DNA of 64,000 bases. Source: UBA4427 sp045106235. GTDB lineage: Bacteria; Myxococcota_A; UBA9160; UBA4427. Below are positions 42,080 to 50,546 of the stretch, in pieces. The DNA lies in the NCBI GenBank assembly GCA_045106235.1, contig JBGCEJ010000008.1, positions 231,615 to 295,614 on the forward strand, written 5' to 3'. Both the position numbers and the translations under genes were made by a program. Numbering within the stretch: the stretch's first letter is position 1; each line of letters starts with the position of its first letter. The notes beneath the pieces are model-generated. The model was given only the letters and a program-made list of their open reading frames with translations. It searched no databases and was not told the origin of the DNA.

Positions 42080-43108
42080 TTATTCCGCGTCGGCGATTTT
42101 CAGAAGCTGCTTGCCGAGATTCTTGCCTTCGAAGAGGCGAAGAAAGGTCTTGGGCGTGTTCTCGAAACCCTCCTGAATATCTTCTTCGACGACGAGCTTG
42201 CCCTCGGCGGCCCAAGTACTGAGATCAGTGATGGCCTGGCCCATATCCGCGAAATGGTCGATCAGAATAAAGCCTTTCACCGAAAGACGATGGATCACGA
42301 TCTGCATAATATTGCTCGGGCCCGGCGCCGGCTCTTCGTCGTTGTAGCCTGAGATCCCACCGCACATCGTGATGCGCCCGAAATCCTTCATTCGAGGCAG
42401 CGTTTCGTTCAGAATGTCGCCGCCGACATTATCGAAGTAGAGGTCGACGCCGTCCGGAAACTCTTCGCGGATGCGCGCGCCGACATCTTCGTTCTTGTAG
42501 TCGATGGCAGCGTCGAGCCCCGCGGTCTCTTTCAGCCAGCCGCATTTCGTCGGACCGCCGGCAATGCCGACGACCTTCCCTGCGCCGCGGATCTTCGCGA
42601 TCTGCGCGGCGACAGAGCCCGTGGCGCCCGCTGCACCGGAGATCAAGACCTGGTCGCCTTCTTGAATGGGATGCACGTTATGGATGCCAAAATAGGCGGT
42701 CATGCCCGTGCCGCCGAGGAGGCTGAGCATGCGCTGGGGCGGGATGCCCTCCGGCACGGCGGAGACGCCGCCGAGGAGTCCGGGAGTTCCGTCCGTCAGG
42801 AAATACTCCTGCCAGCCGAGCATGCCCGAGACGATCTGGCCCTTCGGATAGTCCGGATGATTCGATTCGACGACCTGGCCGACGGTCGAGGCGCGCATGA
42901 CCTCACCGAGTCCGACGGGCGGGATATAGCTCGGGACATCGTCGACCCAGCCGCGCATCGCCGGTTCGAAAGCGAGGAAGAGATTGCGGACCAGGAAATG
43001 GCCATCGGGAACTTCGGGGATCTCTTCCGTGACGAGTTTGAAATTGGATTCCTGGATCATGCCGACGGGGCGGGATGCGAGTTGCCATTGTCGATTCGTG
43101 TAGGCCAT
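42080..43108 (-). CDS. Zinc-independent NADP-dependent MDR reductase
   Basis: A 342-residue medium-chain reductase of the prostaglandin/leukotriene reductase-like group, reducing enone double bonds with NADPH. The nucleotide-binding motif is SGAAGATGSVAAQIAKI (about 147-163). The YFDNVGG motif (about 221-227) and catalytic-domain stretch EYFLTDGTPGLLGGVSAVPEG are also present. No zinc ligands are visible. I place the start at the ATG at 43108 with GGAG 9 nt before it. An upstream ATG at 43129 lacks such a site. It lies between two CoA-transferase genes on the same strand. Confidence 0.9.
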   Translation of the reverse strand: MAYTNRQWQLASRPVGMIQESNFKLVTEEIPEVPDGHFLVRNLFLAFEPAMRGWVDDVPSYIPPVGLGEVMRASTVGQVVESNHPDYPKGQIVSGMLGWQEYFLTDGTPGLLGGVSAVPEGIPPQRMLSLLGGTGMTAYFGIHNVHPIQEGDQVLISGAAGATGSVAAQIAKIRGAGKVVGIAGGPTKCGWLKETAGLDAAIDYKNEDVGARIREEFPDGVDLYFDNVGGDILNETLPRMKDFGRITMCGGISGYNDEEPAPGPSNIMQIVIHRLSVKGFILIDHFADMGQAITDLSTWAAEGKLVVEEDIQEGFENTPKTFLRLFEGKNLGKQLLKIADAE

Positions 43109-43198
43109 TTGTAAATTCTCCGTGTTCATCTTAGGGGTTCGCCGACTCTGGGTCGGCGTAGATTGGATTTGTGTGATTGAGGCAAAACTAACGTAGGA

Positions 43199-44341
43199 CT
43201 AACGCAGTCCGAGTTCATTCAGAATCTCGTCGGTATGCTGTCCCTTGGTGGGTGCGGGCCGGTCGAGTGTGGTCGGGGTAGCGTCGAAGCGTGCTGCCGC
43301 GCGGGCTTGTCTGATTCGGCCTGCGACGGGATGATCCGTTTCGAAGAGGAGTTCGTTGGCCTCGATCTGCGGATGCCGGATGACCTCGGATAGGGGCAGG
43401 ATGGGCGCGCAGGGGACCTGTTCTGCGTCGAGCCGGGCAAGCCAGGTCTCCGTCGTTTCAGTTTTCAGAACCTCCGCCGTCTGGTCGAGTCTTTCCTTGG
43501 CATAGGCGACGCGGCCGCCGGCGGTCTTGAAACGCTCGTCTTCGAGCCATTCGGGATGGCCTAGCGCTCGGGTAAGGCCCTGCCATTCGGAGTCGGAGAC
43601 CGCGCCCGCGGTCATCCAGCCATCCGATGTCTCATAAACAAGATCCTGAGCGAGAGCGTTCCGCGGCACGTCCACTTCATCGCCAACGAAAGTCTGGCCT
43701 GCGAAGCCTTCGGGCCAGGCGAGCGCGATCATGGCGTCGATCATCGAGAGCCGAACATGCTGGCCTTGTTTCGTTCGTTCTCGGGAAAGGAGAGCGGCGG
43801 TGATGGCCTGGGCGGCGGTGATCGCAGTGACTTTGTCGGGGATAACCAGGCGCATCATGCGGGGGCGGCCTTGGCCACGGTTGCCTTGGATTGTGGCGAG
43901 GCCCGAGAGCGCCTGGATGATGGGATCGTATACGCGCTTGCCGGCGTAGGGGCCGGTTTCGCCGAAGCCCGAGATCGAGACGTAGACCAGGTCGGGTTTG
44001 AGGCGGCGGAGGCTCGCTTCGTCGACGCCCATGCGCTCTACGACGCCGGGGCGAAAATTCTGCACAACGACATCCGCAGTTTCGACGAGCCGTTCGAAGG
44101 CGGTCCGGTCTTCTTTCGCCTTCAGGTCGAGGACGATGGAGCGCTTGTTGCGGTTGGTTGTGGCGAAGGAGGCTGTGATCCCTTCGCGGGGAGCGCCGAG
44201 CATGCGCATCAGGTCGCCCACGCCGGGGCTCTCGACCTTGATGACGTCGGCGCCCTGGTCGCCGAGGAGGCCGGTCGCCATCGGGCCCGAAATCATGGTT
44301 GTGAGGTCGACAATTCGGTAGCCGTCGAGGGGGCCGGGCAT
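43199..44341 (-). CDS. Family III (CaiB/BaiF) CoA-transferase, second copy
   Basis: A 380-residue family III CoA-transferase distinct from the one at 40767. The start MPGPLDGYRIVDLTTMISGPMA and the stretch GRPRMMRLVIPDKVTA with D169 (catalytic aspartate position) are recognisable. The start codon ATG at 44341 leaves a 115-nt gap to the divergent thioredoxin-like gene. Together with the MDR reductase and the other CoA-transferase it forms a three-gene minus-strand group of CoA-ester enzymes. Confidence 0.88.
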   Translation of the reverse strand: MPGPLDGYRIVDLTTMISGPMATGLLGDQGADVIKVESPGVGDLMRMLGAPREGITASFATTNRNKRSIVLDLKAKEDRTAFERLVETADVVVQNFRPGVVERMGVDEASLRRLKPDLVYVSISGFGETGPYAGKRVYDPIIQALSGLATIQGNRGQGRPRMMRLVIPDKVTAITAAQAITAALLSRERTKQGQHVRLSMIDAMIALAWPEGFAGQTFVGDEVDVPRNALAQDLVYETSDGWMTAGAVSDSEWQGLTRALGHPEWLEDERFKTAGGRVAYAKERLDQTAEVLKTETTETWLARLDAEQVPCAPILPLSEVIRHPQIEANELLFETDHPVAGRIRQARAAARFDATPTTLDRPAPTKGQHTDEILNELGLR

Positions 44342-44456
44342 GAATACGTTCTCCGGGGGGCTCGCCTACACCCTAGCAGCTCGATGCGACCGAGAGCCCG
44401 GATTCGCGGCGGAATGGAGGGTCTGCGAGGCGTTCGATGTGCGGTATTCTTGGGCC

Positions 44457-45950
44457 ATGAGCGATGCCCCCTCCGCCTCTTCCGACGTGTCTGGTTCGCC
44501 GGACGGCCCGAAGGCCAATCGGCCGCCGCTGCCTTCCGGCGTGGTTGCTTTCGTGAAGCGTGACTGCCCAACTTGCGATTTGGTCGCCCCGGTTTTGGCG
44601 GCGCTCGACGGCAAGGTGCCTCTGACCGTCTATACCCAGGACGATCCCGAATTTCCGAAGGGTGTGGAGGCGGTGGACGACACGGATTTGTCGGTGTCTT
44701 GGCATTACGACATTGAGGCGGTGCCGACGCTGCTCCGGATTCAATCGGGAGAAGAAGTCGAGCGCGCGCTGGGTTGGCATCGCGAGGAGTGGGAAGCGCT
44801 GACGGGCGTGGAAGGCCTCGGCGCGGATTTGCCGGATTGGCGACCGGGCTGTGGTTCACTTTCGGTGGATCCAGCGCGGGCCCATGAGTTGAACGTGCGC
44901 TTCACGGGTTCGAAGCTGAACGCGCGCCGCGTCGAGATCGCGAGTCTCGAAGACGAGCAGGAAGCGTTCTTCGATCGGGGCTGGACGGATGGCCTGCCGA
45001 TTGTGCCGCCGACCGAGAGTCGCGTTTTGGCCATGCTTGAGGGGACGACGCGCGCGCCGGATGAGGTGGTCGCGATCGTGCCTCCGGATCTCGCACCTTG
45101 CACCGTCGAGAAAGTCGCAATCAACGCGGTCATGGCGGGCTGCAAGCCCGAGTATCTCCCGATTGTGCTGACGGGACTCGAGGCGATTTGTACGGATGAG
45201 TTCAATGTCCACGGCCTGCTTGCGACGACGATGTCGGTTGGGCCCGTGTTCATCGTGAACGGTCCGATACGACGCCAGATCGGAATGAACTCGGGCAAAA
45301 ACGTGATGGGGCAGGGCAACCGTGCGAATAGCACGATCGGTCGCGCGCTCCAGCTCATCGTACGCAATGTCGGCGGCGGTCGGCCCGGCGAAGTCGATCG
45401 GTCGACGTTAGGCAACCCCGGAAAGCTGAGCTTCTGTTTCGCAGAAGATGAGGAAGGCTCGCCCTGGACGCCGATGTCGACGGATTTCGGAATCGCCGAG
45501 GGCGTCAACGCGATCACGGTTTTCCCCGGCGAAGGGCCGCGCACGATCGTGGATCAAATCGCACGGGACCCGGTCGATCTGGCGCATTCCTTCGCGGCAG
45601 CGCTCAACTCGATGTACACGCCGAAGATGGTGCTCGCGTTTGACGTGATTGTTGTGGTCTCGCCCGAACATGCTCGGATTTTCCGCGAGGCGGGATGGTC
45701 GAAGGATGATCTGCGAGCGAAGCTGCAAGAGCTGACGCTGATCCCCGGCGACGATTTGGTTCGCGGCGCGCACGGGATTGCCGAGGGCATGCCGGAGAGC
45801 GTGAAGGGCCAGATGATTCCCAAGTTCAAGCCGAACGGTATTCATATCGTGCATGCCGGCGGCGGCGCGGGGCTTTTCTCGGCGCTGATTCCGGGTTGGG
45901 TTGGTGGCGAGATGGGCAGCCAGACTATTTCGAAGGAGATCAAAGCATGA
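44457..45950 (+). CDS. Two-domain thioredoxin-like protein paired with the UGSC selenoprotein
   Basis: A 497-residue soluble protein. Residues about 28-115 form a thioredoxin-like domain with C37-P-T-C40 and a cis-proline turn A-V-P90-T. Residues about 170-490 are a separate domain starting GWTDGLPIVPPTESRV, with conserved-looking cysteines C215 and C229 and Gly/Asn-rich loops (VMGQGNRANSTIG). I do not know a named reaction for this second domain. The gene overlaps the UGSC gene by ATGA, so the two are translationally coupled. The likely model is that the CPTC site exchanges electrons with the Sec site of the partner. I placed the start at the ATG at 44457, since the upstream part overlaps the divergent CoA-transferase region. 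Confidence 0.75.
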   Translation: MSDAPSASSDVSGSPDGPKANRPPLPSGVVAFVKRDCPTCDLVAPVLAALDGKVPLTVYTQDDPEFPKGVEAVDDTDLSVSWHYDIEAVPTLLRIQSGEEVERALGWHREEWEALTGVEGLGADLPDWRPGCGSLSVDPARAHELNVRFTGSKLNARRVEIASLEDEQEAFFDRGWTDGLPIVPPTESRVLAMLEGTTRAPDEVVAIVPPDLAPCTVEKVAINAVMAGCKPEYLPIVLTGLEAICTDEFNVHGLLATTMSVGPVFIVNGPIRRQIGMNSGKNVMGQGNRANSTIGRALQLIVRNVGGGRPGEVDRSTLGNPGKLSFCFAEDEEGSPWTPMSTDFGIAEGVNAITVFPGEGPRTIVDQIARDPVDLAHSFAAALNSMYTPKMVLAFDVIVVVSPEHARIFREAGWSKDDLRAKLQELTLIPGDDLVRGAHGIAEGMPESVKGQMIPKFKPNGIHIVHAGGGAGLFSALIPGWVGGEMGSQTISKEIKA

Positions 45951-46462
45951 GCACTCTTCTGGATCCGACCAGCGAACGCGTTCCGGCAGAACGGGCCCGG
46001 GCGGCGCGACTCGCAGCCCTCGATGGCCGAACGATCGGGCTCCTCGATATCGTGAAAGCCCGGGGCGACGTTTTCCTCGATCAGCTCGAGACGCGCCTTG
46101 AAGAACGCGGCGCGACCGTCGTTCGTTTCGCGAAGCCGACCTTTACGAAGCCCGCGCCGATCGATCTTCGCCACGAGATCGCGCAGCAATGCGACGCCGT
46201 GGTCGAAGCCTTAGCGGATTGAGGGAGCTGCACGTCGTGCAGTGTGCACGACACGGTTGATCTAGAGGATCGCGGGATTCCCAGCGTTTTCGTTTCCACG
46301 GTCGAGTTCATCGACGGCGCCGATGCTCAGGCAAAAGCGCTCGGCACGACGCCCTCGGCCGTCTACGTGGAGCATCCGATTCAGGACCGCACGGACGCGG
46401 AGATGCAGGCGATCGCGGACAAGGCGATCGAAGAGATTATCTCGAAGATCGTGGCGGCTTAG
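45947..46462 (+). CDS. UGSC-family selenoprotein, read through in-frame TGA
   Basis: A 171-residue protein if the TGA at 46220-46222 is read as selenocysteine (U92). Before the TGA lies a Rossmann-like half (LAALDGRTIGLLDIVKARGD, then LEERGATVVRFAKPTFTKPA). After it, in the same frame, comes GSCTSCSVHDTVDLEDRGIP and a helical C-terminus ending at TAG 46462. The result U92-G-S-C95-T-S-C98 is the motif that names the UGSC family, which includes Sec and Cys forms. Frame, spacing, hairpin and family match all agree, so a frameshift or pseudogene is unlikely. It starts inside the stop of the thioredoxin-like gene (ATGA). A standard gene finder would call a 91-residue and a 72-residue fragment. The reaction is unknown but is likely redox. 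Confidence 0.88.
46220..46252 (+). promoter_or_regulatory. UGA codon and bacterial SECIS hairpin
   Basis: The TGA lies at 46220-46222. After an 11-nt spacer (46223-46233), GTCGTGCA (46234-46241) pairs perfectly with TGCACGAC (46245-46252). The tip reads A-GUG-U, giving an exposed GU. In E. coli fdhF the SelB-binding mini-hairpin also begins 11 nt after the UGA and has GU in its loop. This is the expected signal for Sec insertion. Confidence 0.85.
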
Positions 46463-46482
46463 GGCGGCGTAGGACAGCGGCG

Positions 46483-47250
46483 TTAGCCCAGCACCTTCCC
46501 CTTCAGCTGCTCTTCTTTCACGCTGACCCCGAGCCAGTCCGCGGAGAGCTGCGCCCAGCGGAGTCCCTGGTCGCGGCTCATGTCGGCGATTCGGTCGAGG
46601 TTGGCTAGGAGGAGGCGGACACCGTCGGGATCCATCTCGGCGATGATGCTCGCCATGTCGAGGGCGGCGGGCATGAGGTCAGCGCTTTCATGGACTGCGG
46701 TTGCGAAGCCGATACGTTCGGCTTCTTCGCCGTCGATGACGCGGCCGGTCAGCATGATTTCCTTCGCGCGGGTCACTCCGACTTCCCGGGCCCAGCGGAC
46801 CGGTGCGCCCCAGGAGCCGATCCCGATGCCGAGCTTCTTGAGGTGCCAGTCGCTGATTTGGGCGCTCTTTGCGACGAGTCGGAAATCGCAGGCGAGGGCG
46901 AGCTCGGCGCCGCCGGTTGTGCAGATGCCGTCGATGACGGCGATCGAGGGTGTGAGCAGATCGTCGAGCTGATCTGTTAGGCCGCAGCCTTGTTCGTTCG
47001 TGACGCCTTCACCGTCCGCGAAGGCCTGGACGTCGACGCCGGCACTGAAGCAGGGGCGACCGTCTGGGCGCGGGGCCCCGGCGAGGAGGATGACCCGGAC
47101 CGTGGGGTCGGCATCGAGGGCGCTGATTTGCGCAATGAGTGCGTCGAGGAGCGGGCCGCTGAGCGCGTTCAGGCGTTCGGGGCGGTTGAGGGTGAGGACG
47201 GCTATGCCGCCTTCGCGCTTTTCGAGGGCAAGGATTTCGGTCGCGGGCAT
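46483..47250 (-). CDS. Enoyl-CoA hydratase/isomerase family protein
   Basis: A crotonase-fold enzyme acting on CoA esters. With the ATG at 47250 it has 255 residues and GGAG 8 nt upstream. The N-terminal VLTLNRPERLNALSGPLLDAL is typical, and the oxyanion-hole parts FSAGVDVQAF and ICTTGGAELALACDFRLV are visible. The usual catalytic Glu pair is not clear, so the exact reaction (hydration, isomerisation or other) is open. It is convergent with the UGSC gene, 20 nt apart, and divergent from the glyoxalase-like gene. Confidence 0.88.
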   Translation of the reverse strand: MPATEILALEKREGGIAVLTLNRPERLNALSGPLLDALIAQISALDADPTVRVILLAGAPRPDGRPCFSAGVDVQAFADGEGVTNEQGCGLTDQLDDLLTPSIAVIDGICTTGGAELALACDFRLVAKSAQISDWHLKKLGIGIGSWGAPVRWAREVGVTRAKEIMLTGRVIDGEEAERIGFATAVHESADLMPAALDMASIIAEMDPDGVRLLLANLDRIADMSRDQGLRWAQLSADWLGVSVKEEQLKGKVLG

Positions 47251-47356
47251 TATGTCTCTCCTGTTGTTCGGCGCGACGCGCGGGCGGGTGTGAGCGGGGT
47301 GCGGGGCCTGATCGTCGCGGGGGCTCATGATACCCTCGATGGGAGGAGGAAGAGAG

Positions 47357-47761
47357 ATGCCCGTTCGAGGACTCGACCATGTCGCACTGACCTGCGCGGA
47401 CCCGGAGGCGACGATTGATTTCTATCGCCGGGTGCTCGGCGCGGAGACGCATTACGAGGACGCTTGGCGCCGCGGCGATATTCCCGTCGTGATTCTGCAG
47501 GTCGGGGCGAGTCGGCTCAGTATTCATTCTGCGAGCGCACCGGCGAAGCCGCATGCTTTGGCGCCGACGCCCGGTTCCGGCGATCTTTGCTTTCGCTTCG
47601 ATGGGCCGATTTCGGAAGCGGCGGCGATGCTTGAAGGGGAGGGCGTTGAGGTCGAGGTTGGGCCGGAGCCGCGGCCTGCCGCAGACGGTTCTCTTGGGCA
47701 GTCGGTCTATTTTCGAGATCCCGACCAGAACCTGCTTGAGTTCTTGTCGACGGACGGATAG
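47357..47761 (+). CDS. Glyoxalase/VOC superfamily protein
   Basis: A 134-residue vicinal oxygen chelate protein. One full betaalphabetabetabeta repeat starts at GLDHVALTCADPEATIDFYRRVLG (about 4-27) and the second carries the C-terminal FRDPDQNLLEFLS. H7 and E near residue 129 are at metal ligand positions. Such small VOC proteins include dioxygenases, lyases and resistance proteins, and the reaction cannot be told here. AGGAGGAAGAGAG before the ATG gives a strong ribosome binding site. Confidence 0.82.
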   Translation: MPVRGLDHVALTCADPEATIDFYRRVLGAETHYEDAWRRGDIPVVILQVGASRLSIHSASAPAKPHALAPTPGSGDLCFRFDGPISEAAAMLEGEGVEVEVGPEPRPAADGSLGQSVYFRDPDQNLLEFLSTDG

Positions 47762-47782
47762 CCCAGGGCGCCCTTTAACATG

Positions 47783-48571
47783 TTATTCGAGCAGGTTCGC
47801 TCGAATGGCCTCGCGTTCTGCGTCGGTAATCTGCAGTCCTTCGCGCAGGTAGCCCTCGAAATCGCCCCAGTCTTCGCGGACGGCATTGAATGAGGCTTGG
47901 ATATATTCCTCGCGGACACCGACGAGGGGTTCGAGGGCGGGATGCCAGAATTCGTTTCCGTTCGAACTGGCCTGCTCGATGATTTGGTCGGCGGCTCGAT
48001 TGCTGAGGAGATATTGCTCGATGACTTCTTCCTCGGGCACGCCGACGGTGAGGAGGGCGACGGAGCCGGCCCAGCCGGCGCGGTCCTTGCCTGCGGAGCA
48101 ATGGAAGAGTGCGGGGACTTTTTCTGCTCGGGCGAGGGTCTTGAGGAAGATCGAGTAGGGCTCGCGGCGTTCGCGGACGAGGCCGGCTGCGGAGCCGCTC
48201 ATCATGGCTTCGGCTTTTCCGTTGCCGAAAAGTTCTTCGAGTTGGTCGGGGCTGCTGTCTTCCATCATGCTGCGGATGTCGGCGCCTTTCGCGGGGTCGG
48301 GCATGGGGAGCAGTAGGCTCTCCGCTTCGCCGGGGAGGCGGTCGGCGCCTTCCTGGGCGATATCGCTTGCGGTTCGGAAATCAAAAATGCATCGCAGGCC
48401 GTAGGGCGCAAGGGTGGCCAGGTCGGCGTCGCTCGCACGGCCGAGATGCCCGCTTCGCAGGAGGCGCCCGGCGGCGACGCGGCGACCATCATGGGTCGTG
48501 TGGCCGCCGAGATCACGGAAATTGGCGATGCGTTCGAAGCTCTGGGCGGGGACGGCGCGGAAGTCGGTCAT
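47783..48571 (-). CDS. Tyrosine-protein phosphatase, SIW14/lipid phosphatase-like
   Basis: A 262-residue cysteine phosphatase. The active-site loop H157-C158-SAGKDR-A matches the HCxxGKDR form, common in bacterial tyrosine/phosphoinositide phosphatases. FRDLGGHTTHDGRRVAAGRLLRSGHL (about 18-43) is the family N-terminal block. I use the ATG at 48571; the frame continues upstream through a simple-sequence stretch without support. It may act on phosphotyrosine or lipid phosphates. Confidence 0.88.
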   Translation of the reverse strand: MTDFRAVPAQSFERIANFRDLGGHTTHDGRRVAAGRLLRSGHLGRASDADLATLAPYGLRCIFDFRTASDIAQEGADRLPGEAESLLLPMPDPAKGADIRSMMEDSSPDQLEELFGNGKAEAMMSGSAAGLVRERREPYSIFLKTLARAEKVPALFHCSAGKDRAGWAGSVALLTVGVPEEEVIEQYLLSNRAADQIIEQASSNGNEFWHPALEPLVGVREEYIQASFNAVREDWGDFEGYLREGLQITDAEREAIRANLLE

Positions 48572-48650
48572 CTTGGATCCTTGGCTTGGCTTGGCGAGGT
48601 GTGGCGTGGCATGGCGTGGCGCAGTGTGGAGCGCCGCTTTCAGCATAACG
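48572..48650. repeat. Simple-sequence stretch of TGGC units
   Basis: An imperfect low-complexity run (TGGCTTGGC, GTGGCGTGGCATGGCG) with about ten TGGC/TGGCG units just upstream of the phosphatase start. It has no T-tract or palindrome that suggests a function. It may be prone to slippage. Confidence 0.5.
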
Positions 48651-48817
48651 GGTTCGGGCTGGGCGCGTCCGCCCGGCGGCGGATTTTGGGGGATTGGGGC
48701 CGCCCGGCGTGTGTGGGAGCGGATCGGGGTGGGTTTTCATCGAGCGCTGTGGCTCGTAGAATGAATGGGCGATGCGCGCTGCTGCGTAGGGCGGAATCCG
48801 AACGAGGGAGAGACGAA

Positions 48818-49273
48818 ATGGGTCGATGGAGTCGCGAAGAACTAGAAGAGGCGTTCGCGCATTATCAGGCGACGGCGCTCAAGGCGGGGATGTCCGGCGA
48901 TTGGCGCGAGTGGGCAGACATGTTCACCGAAGACGCGACCTATATCGAACATCATTACGGGACCTTCGGTGGACGCGAGGCGATCTACAACTGGATTCAG
49001 AAGACGATGTCCGGGCCCATCATCAACGAGATGAAGTATTTCCCGATTGAGTGGTATGTGATCGACAAAGACCGCGGCTGGGTCGTCTGCCATGTCTGGA
49101 ATCGTTTCGAAGATCCCGGAGACGGCAGCGTTCATCAGGCCATGAACGTGACCATCTTGAAGTATGCGGGGGACATGAAATGGTCCTATGAAGAGGATGT
49201 GTATAACCCGGTCATCATGGGCGAGATGGTGAAGGGCTACCTCAAGCGCAAGGAAGAACTCGCGGCGAGCTAG
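48818..49273 (+). CDS. SnoaL/NTF2-like protein
   Basis: A 151-residue protein with the cone-shaped NTF2-like fold: helical start ELEEAFAHYQATALKAG, then DWREWADMFTEDATYIEHHYGTFGGREAIYNWI (split by family position, about 29-61), and aromatic strands such as WYVIDKDRGWVVCHVWNRF. Members act as small isomerases, cyclases or binding proteins. AGGGAGAG precedes the ATG at 48818. Its TAG stop shares the tetranucleotide CTAG with the stop of the convergent membrane protein gene. Confidence 0.82.
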   Translation: MGRWSREELEEAFAHYQATALKAGMSGDWREWADMFTEDATYIEHHYGTFGGREAIYNWIQKTMSGPIINEMKYFPIEWYVIDKDRGWVVCHVWNRFEDPGDGSVHQAMNVTILKYAGDMKWSYEEDVYNPVIMGEMVKGYLKRKEELAAS

Positions 49274-50487
49274 ATGTACTGCAGCAGGCTTCGCGGATGC
49301 TTTTTCTTGAGTGCGCGGAAGCCGAGGCAGATCGGGTAGAGCACGACGAGTGTGACGGCGGCGGCGATGTAGGTTTCCTGGAGGCCGCGGAGCATCATGC
49401 CGCCGGTGATCGCCATCGCGGATCCGCCGAGCAAGATGAAATGCAGGATGTAAAAGAAGAAGGCGGTCTGGCCGAAGACGAGGAGCGGGTTTCCTGCGCG
49501 TGCGGGCCCGGTCATGCGACGTTCGAAACGCATGAAAACGACCAGGATCAGCGCCATCAGTCCCAGTTCCATCAGGGTGTAGGTGAGCGCGGGCGGGTAT
49601 TTGCTCATGTGGAGAAACTGAACGATGGTCGTGTCGTCGCGGTAGAGCCCCATATTTCCGTAGACGTTTTGGGAGCGGATGAAGGACCAGGCGAGGAGCG
49701 ACGTCATGCCGCCCATGAGAAGCGTCTTCTCTGCTTCAGTGCGGCCGTGCTTGCTGGTTCCGAGTTCGAGAAGGCGGCGACCAAAAGCCCAGCCTAACAA
49801 CATCATCGCGAGCCAATGCAGCATGGGGTAGAGCACATAGACACCGCTCGCGAAGCCCGGGACAAAGAACAGAACGTCGAAGAGCGAGCGTTCTGTTGCG
49901 TCGATCGGGAAATAATTAAGCAGGATGTATTCACTGCCGACGAGCCAGCCGCCGCCGAGGGCGAGCAGGAGCATCGTCGGGAGTCGGCGCAGGGCCACCA
50001 TGGCAATCATCGAAGCGCCGATCGCGTAGAGCACCTGAAGGATCAGCACGCCCATGCCGGCGAGGAGTGTCAGCACCCCTTCGAAGGCGAGCACGAAGCC
50101 CGCGCGGATGAGGAGATGCTTGTCGAGCGCGGACTCGCTCATGCCCTCGGCGCGGCGCTTCTCAAGGCTCATCGCGAGGGAGGTGCCGGACAAGAAAAGG
50201 AAGGTCGGCGCGCAGAGGTGGGTGATCCAGCGGGTGTAAAACTGGGCGTTATCGAGGAGGGTGCCCGGAATCCAGGCGGGACCCCCGGTCTCCGGGTTCA
50301 TCAGATAGGCCGAGTCGGCGCTCACGCGCCCGCCGTTATACATCTGGGAGGCATGGTCGATCGCCATCAGGACCATGACGAAGCCGCGCATCCAGTCGAT
50401 GGCCGCGATACGCCTCGAGGTGGCTTCGCCGCTGAGGGCCGGGTTGGAGGGCGAGGCTGCGGACTCTGAGGCTTCGGCGGATTTCAT
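49270..50487 (-). CDS. DUF1624/HGSNAT-like membrane acyltransferase family protein
   Basis: A 405-residue protein with about ten membrane helices. The N-terminal block RRIAAIDWMRGFVMVLMAIDHASQ (about 26-49) is the signature of the DUF1624/heparan-alpha-glucosaminide acetyltransferase group, including the conserved DH pair. Members move acyl groups across membranes or are uncharacterised. The gene is divergent from the GPH symporter at 50547 (59 nt apart), suggesting shared regulation, and convergent with the SnoaL-like gene. Confidence 0.85.
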   Translation of the reverse strand: MKSAEASESAASPSNPALSGEATSRRIAAIDWMRGFVMVLMAIDHASQMYNGGRVSADSAYLMNPETGGPAWIPGTLLDNAQFYTRWITHLCAPTFLFLSGTSLAMSLEKRRAEGMSESALDKHLLIRAGFVLAFEGVLTLLAGMGVLILQVLYAIGASMIAMVALRRLPTMLLLALGGGWLVGSEYILLNYFPIDATERSLFDVLFFVPGFASGVYVLYPMLHWLAMMLLGWAFGRRLLELGTSKHGRTEAEKTLLMGGMTSLLAWSFIRSQNVYGNMGLYRDDTTIVQFLHMSKYPPALTYTLMELGLMALILVVFMRFERRMTGPARAGNPLLVFGQTAFFFYILHFILLGGSAMAITGGMMLRGLQETYIAAAVTLVVLYPICLGFRALKKKHPRSLLQYI

Positions 50488-50546
50488 GGGCGGGAGTCTA
50501 GTCCCGGTTCCGAGTCCCTGCCTCTGGCATTGTGTAGGCTAAGCCC

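Noticed and set aside
46220..46222. TGA as a true stop that makes the UGSC gene a pseudogene
   Set aside because: The frame continues with the family's GSC motif and a full C-terminal half, and a SECIS hairpin sits at the right distance. Readthrough is the better explanation.
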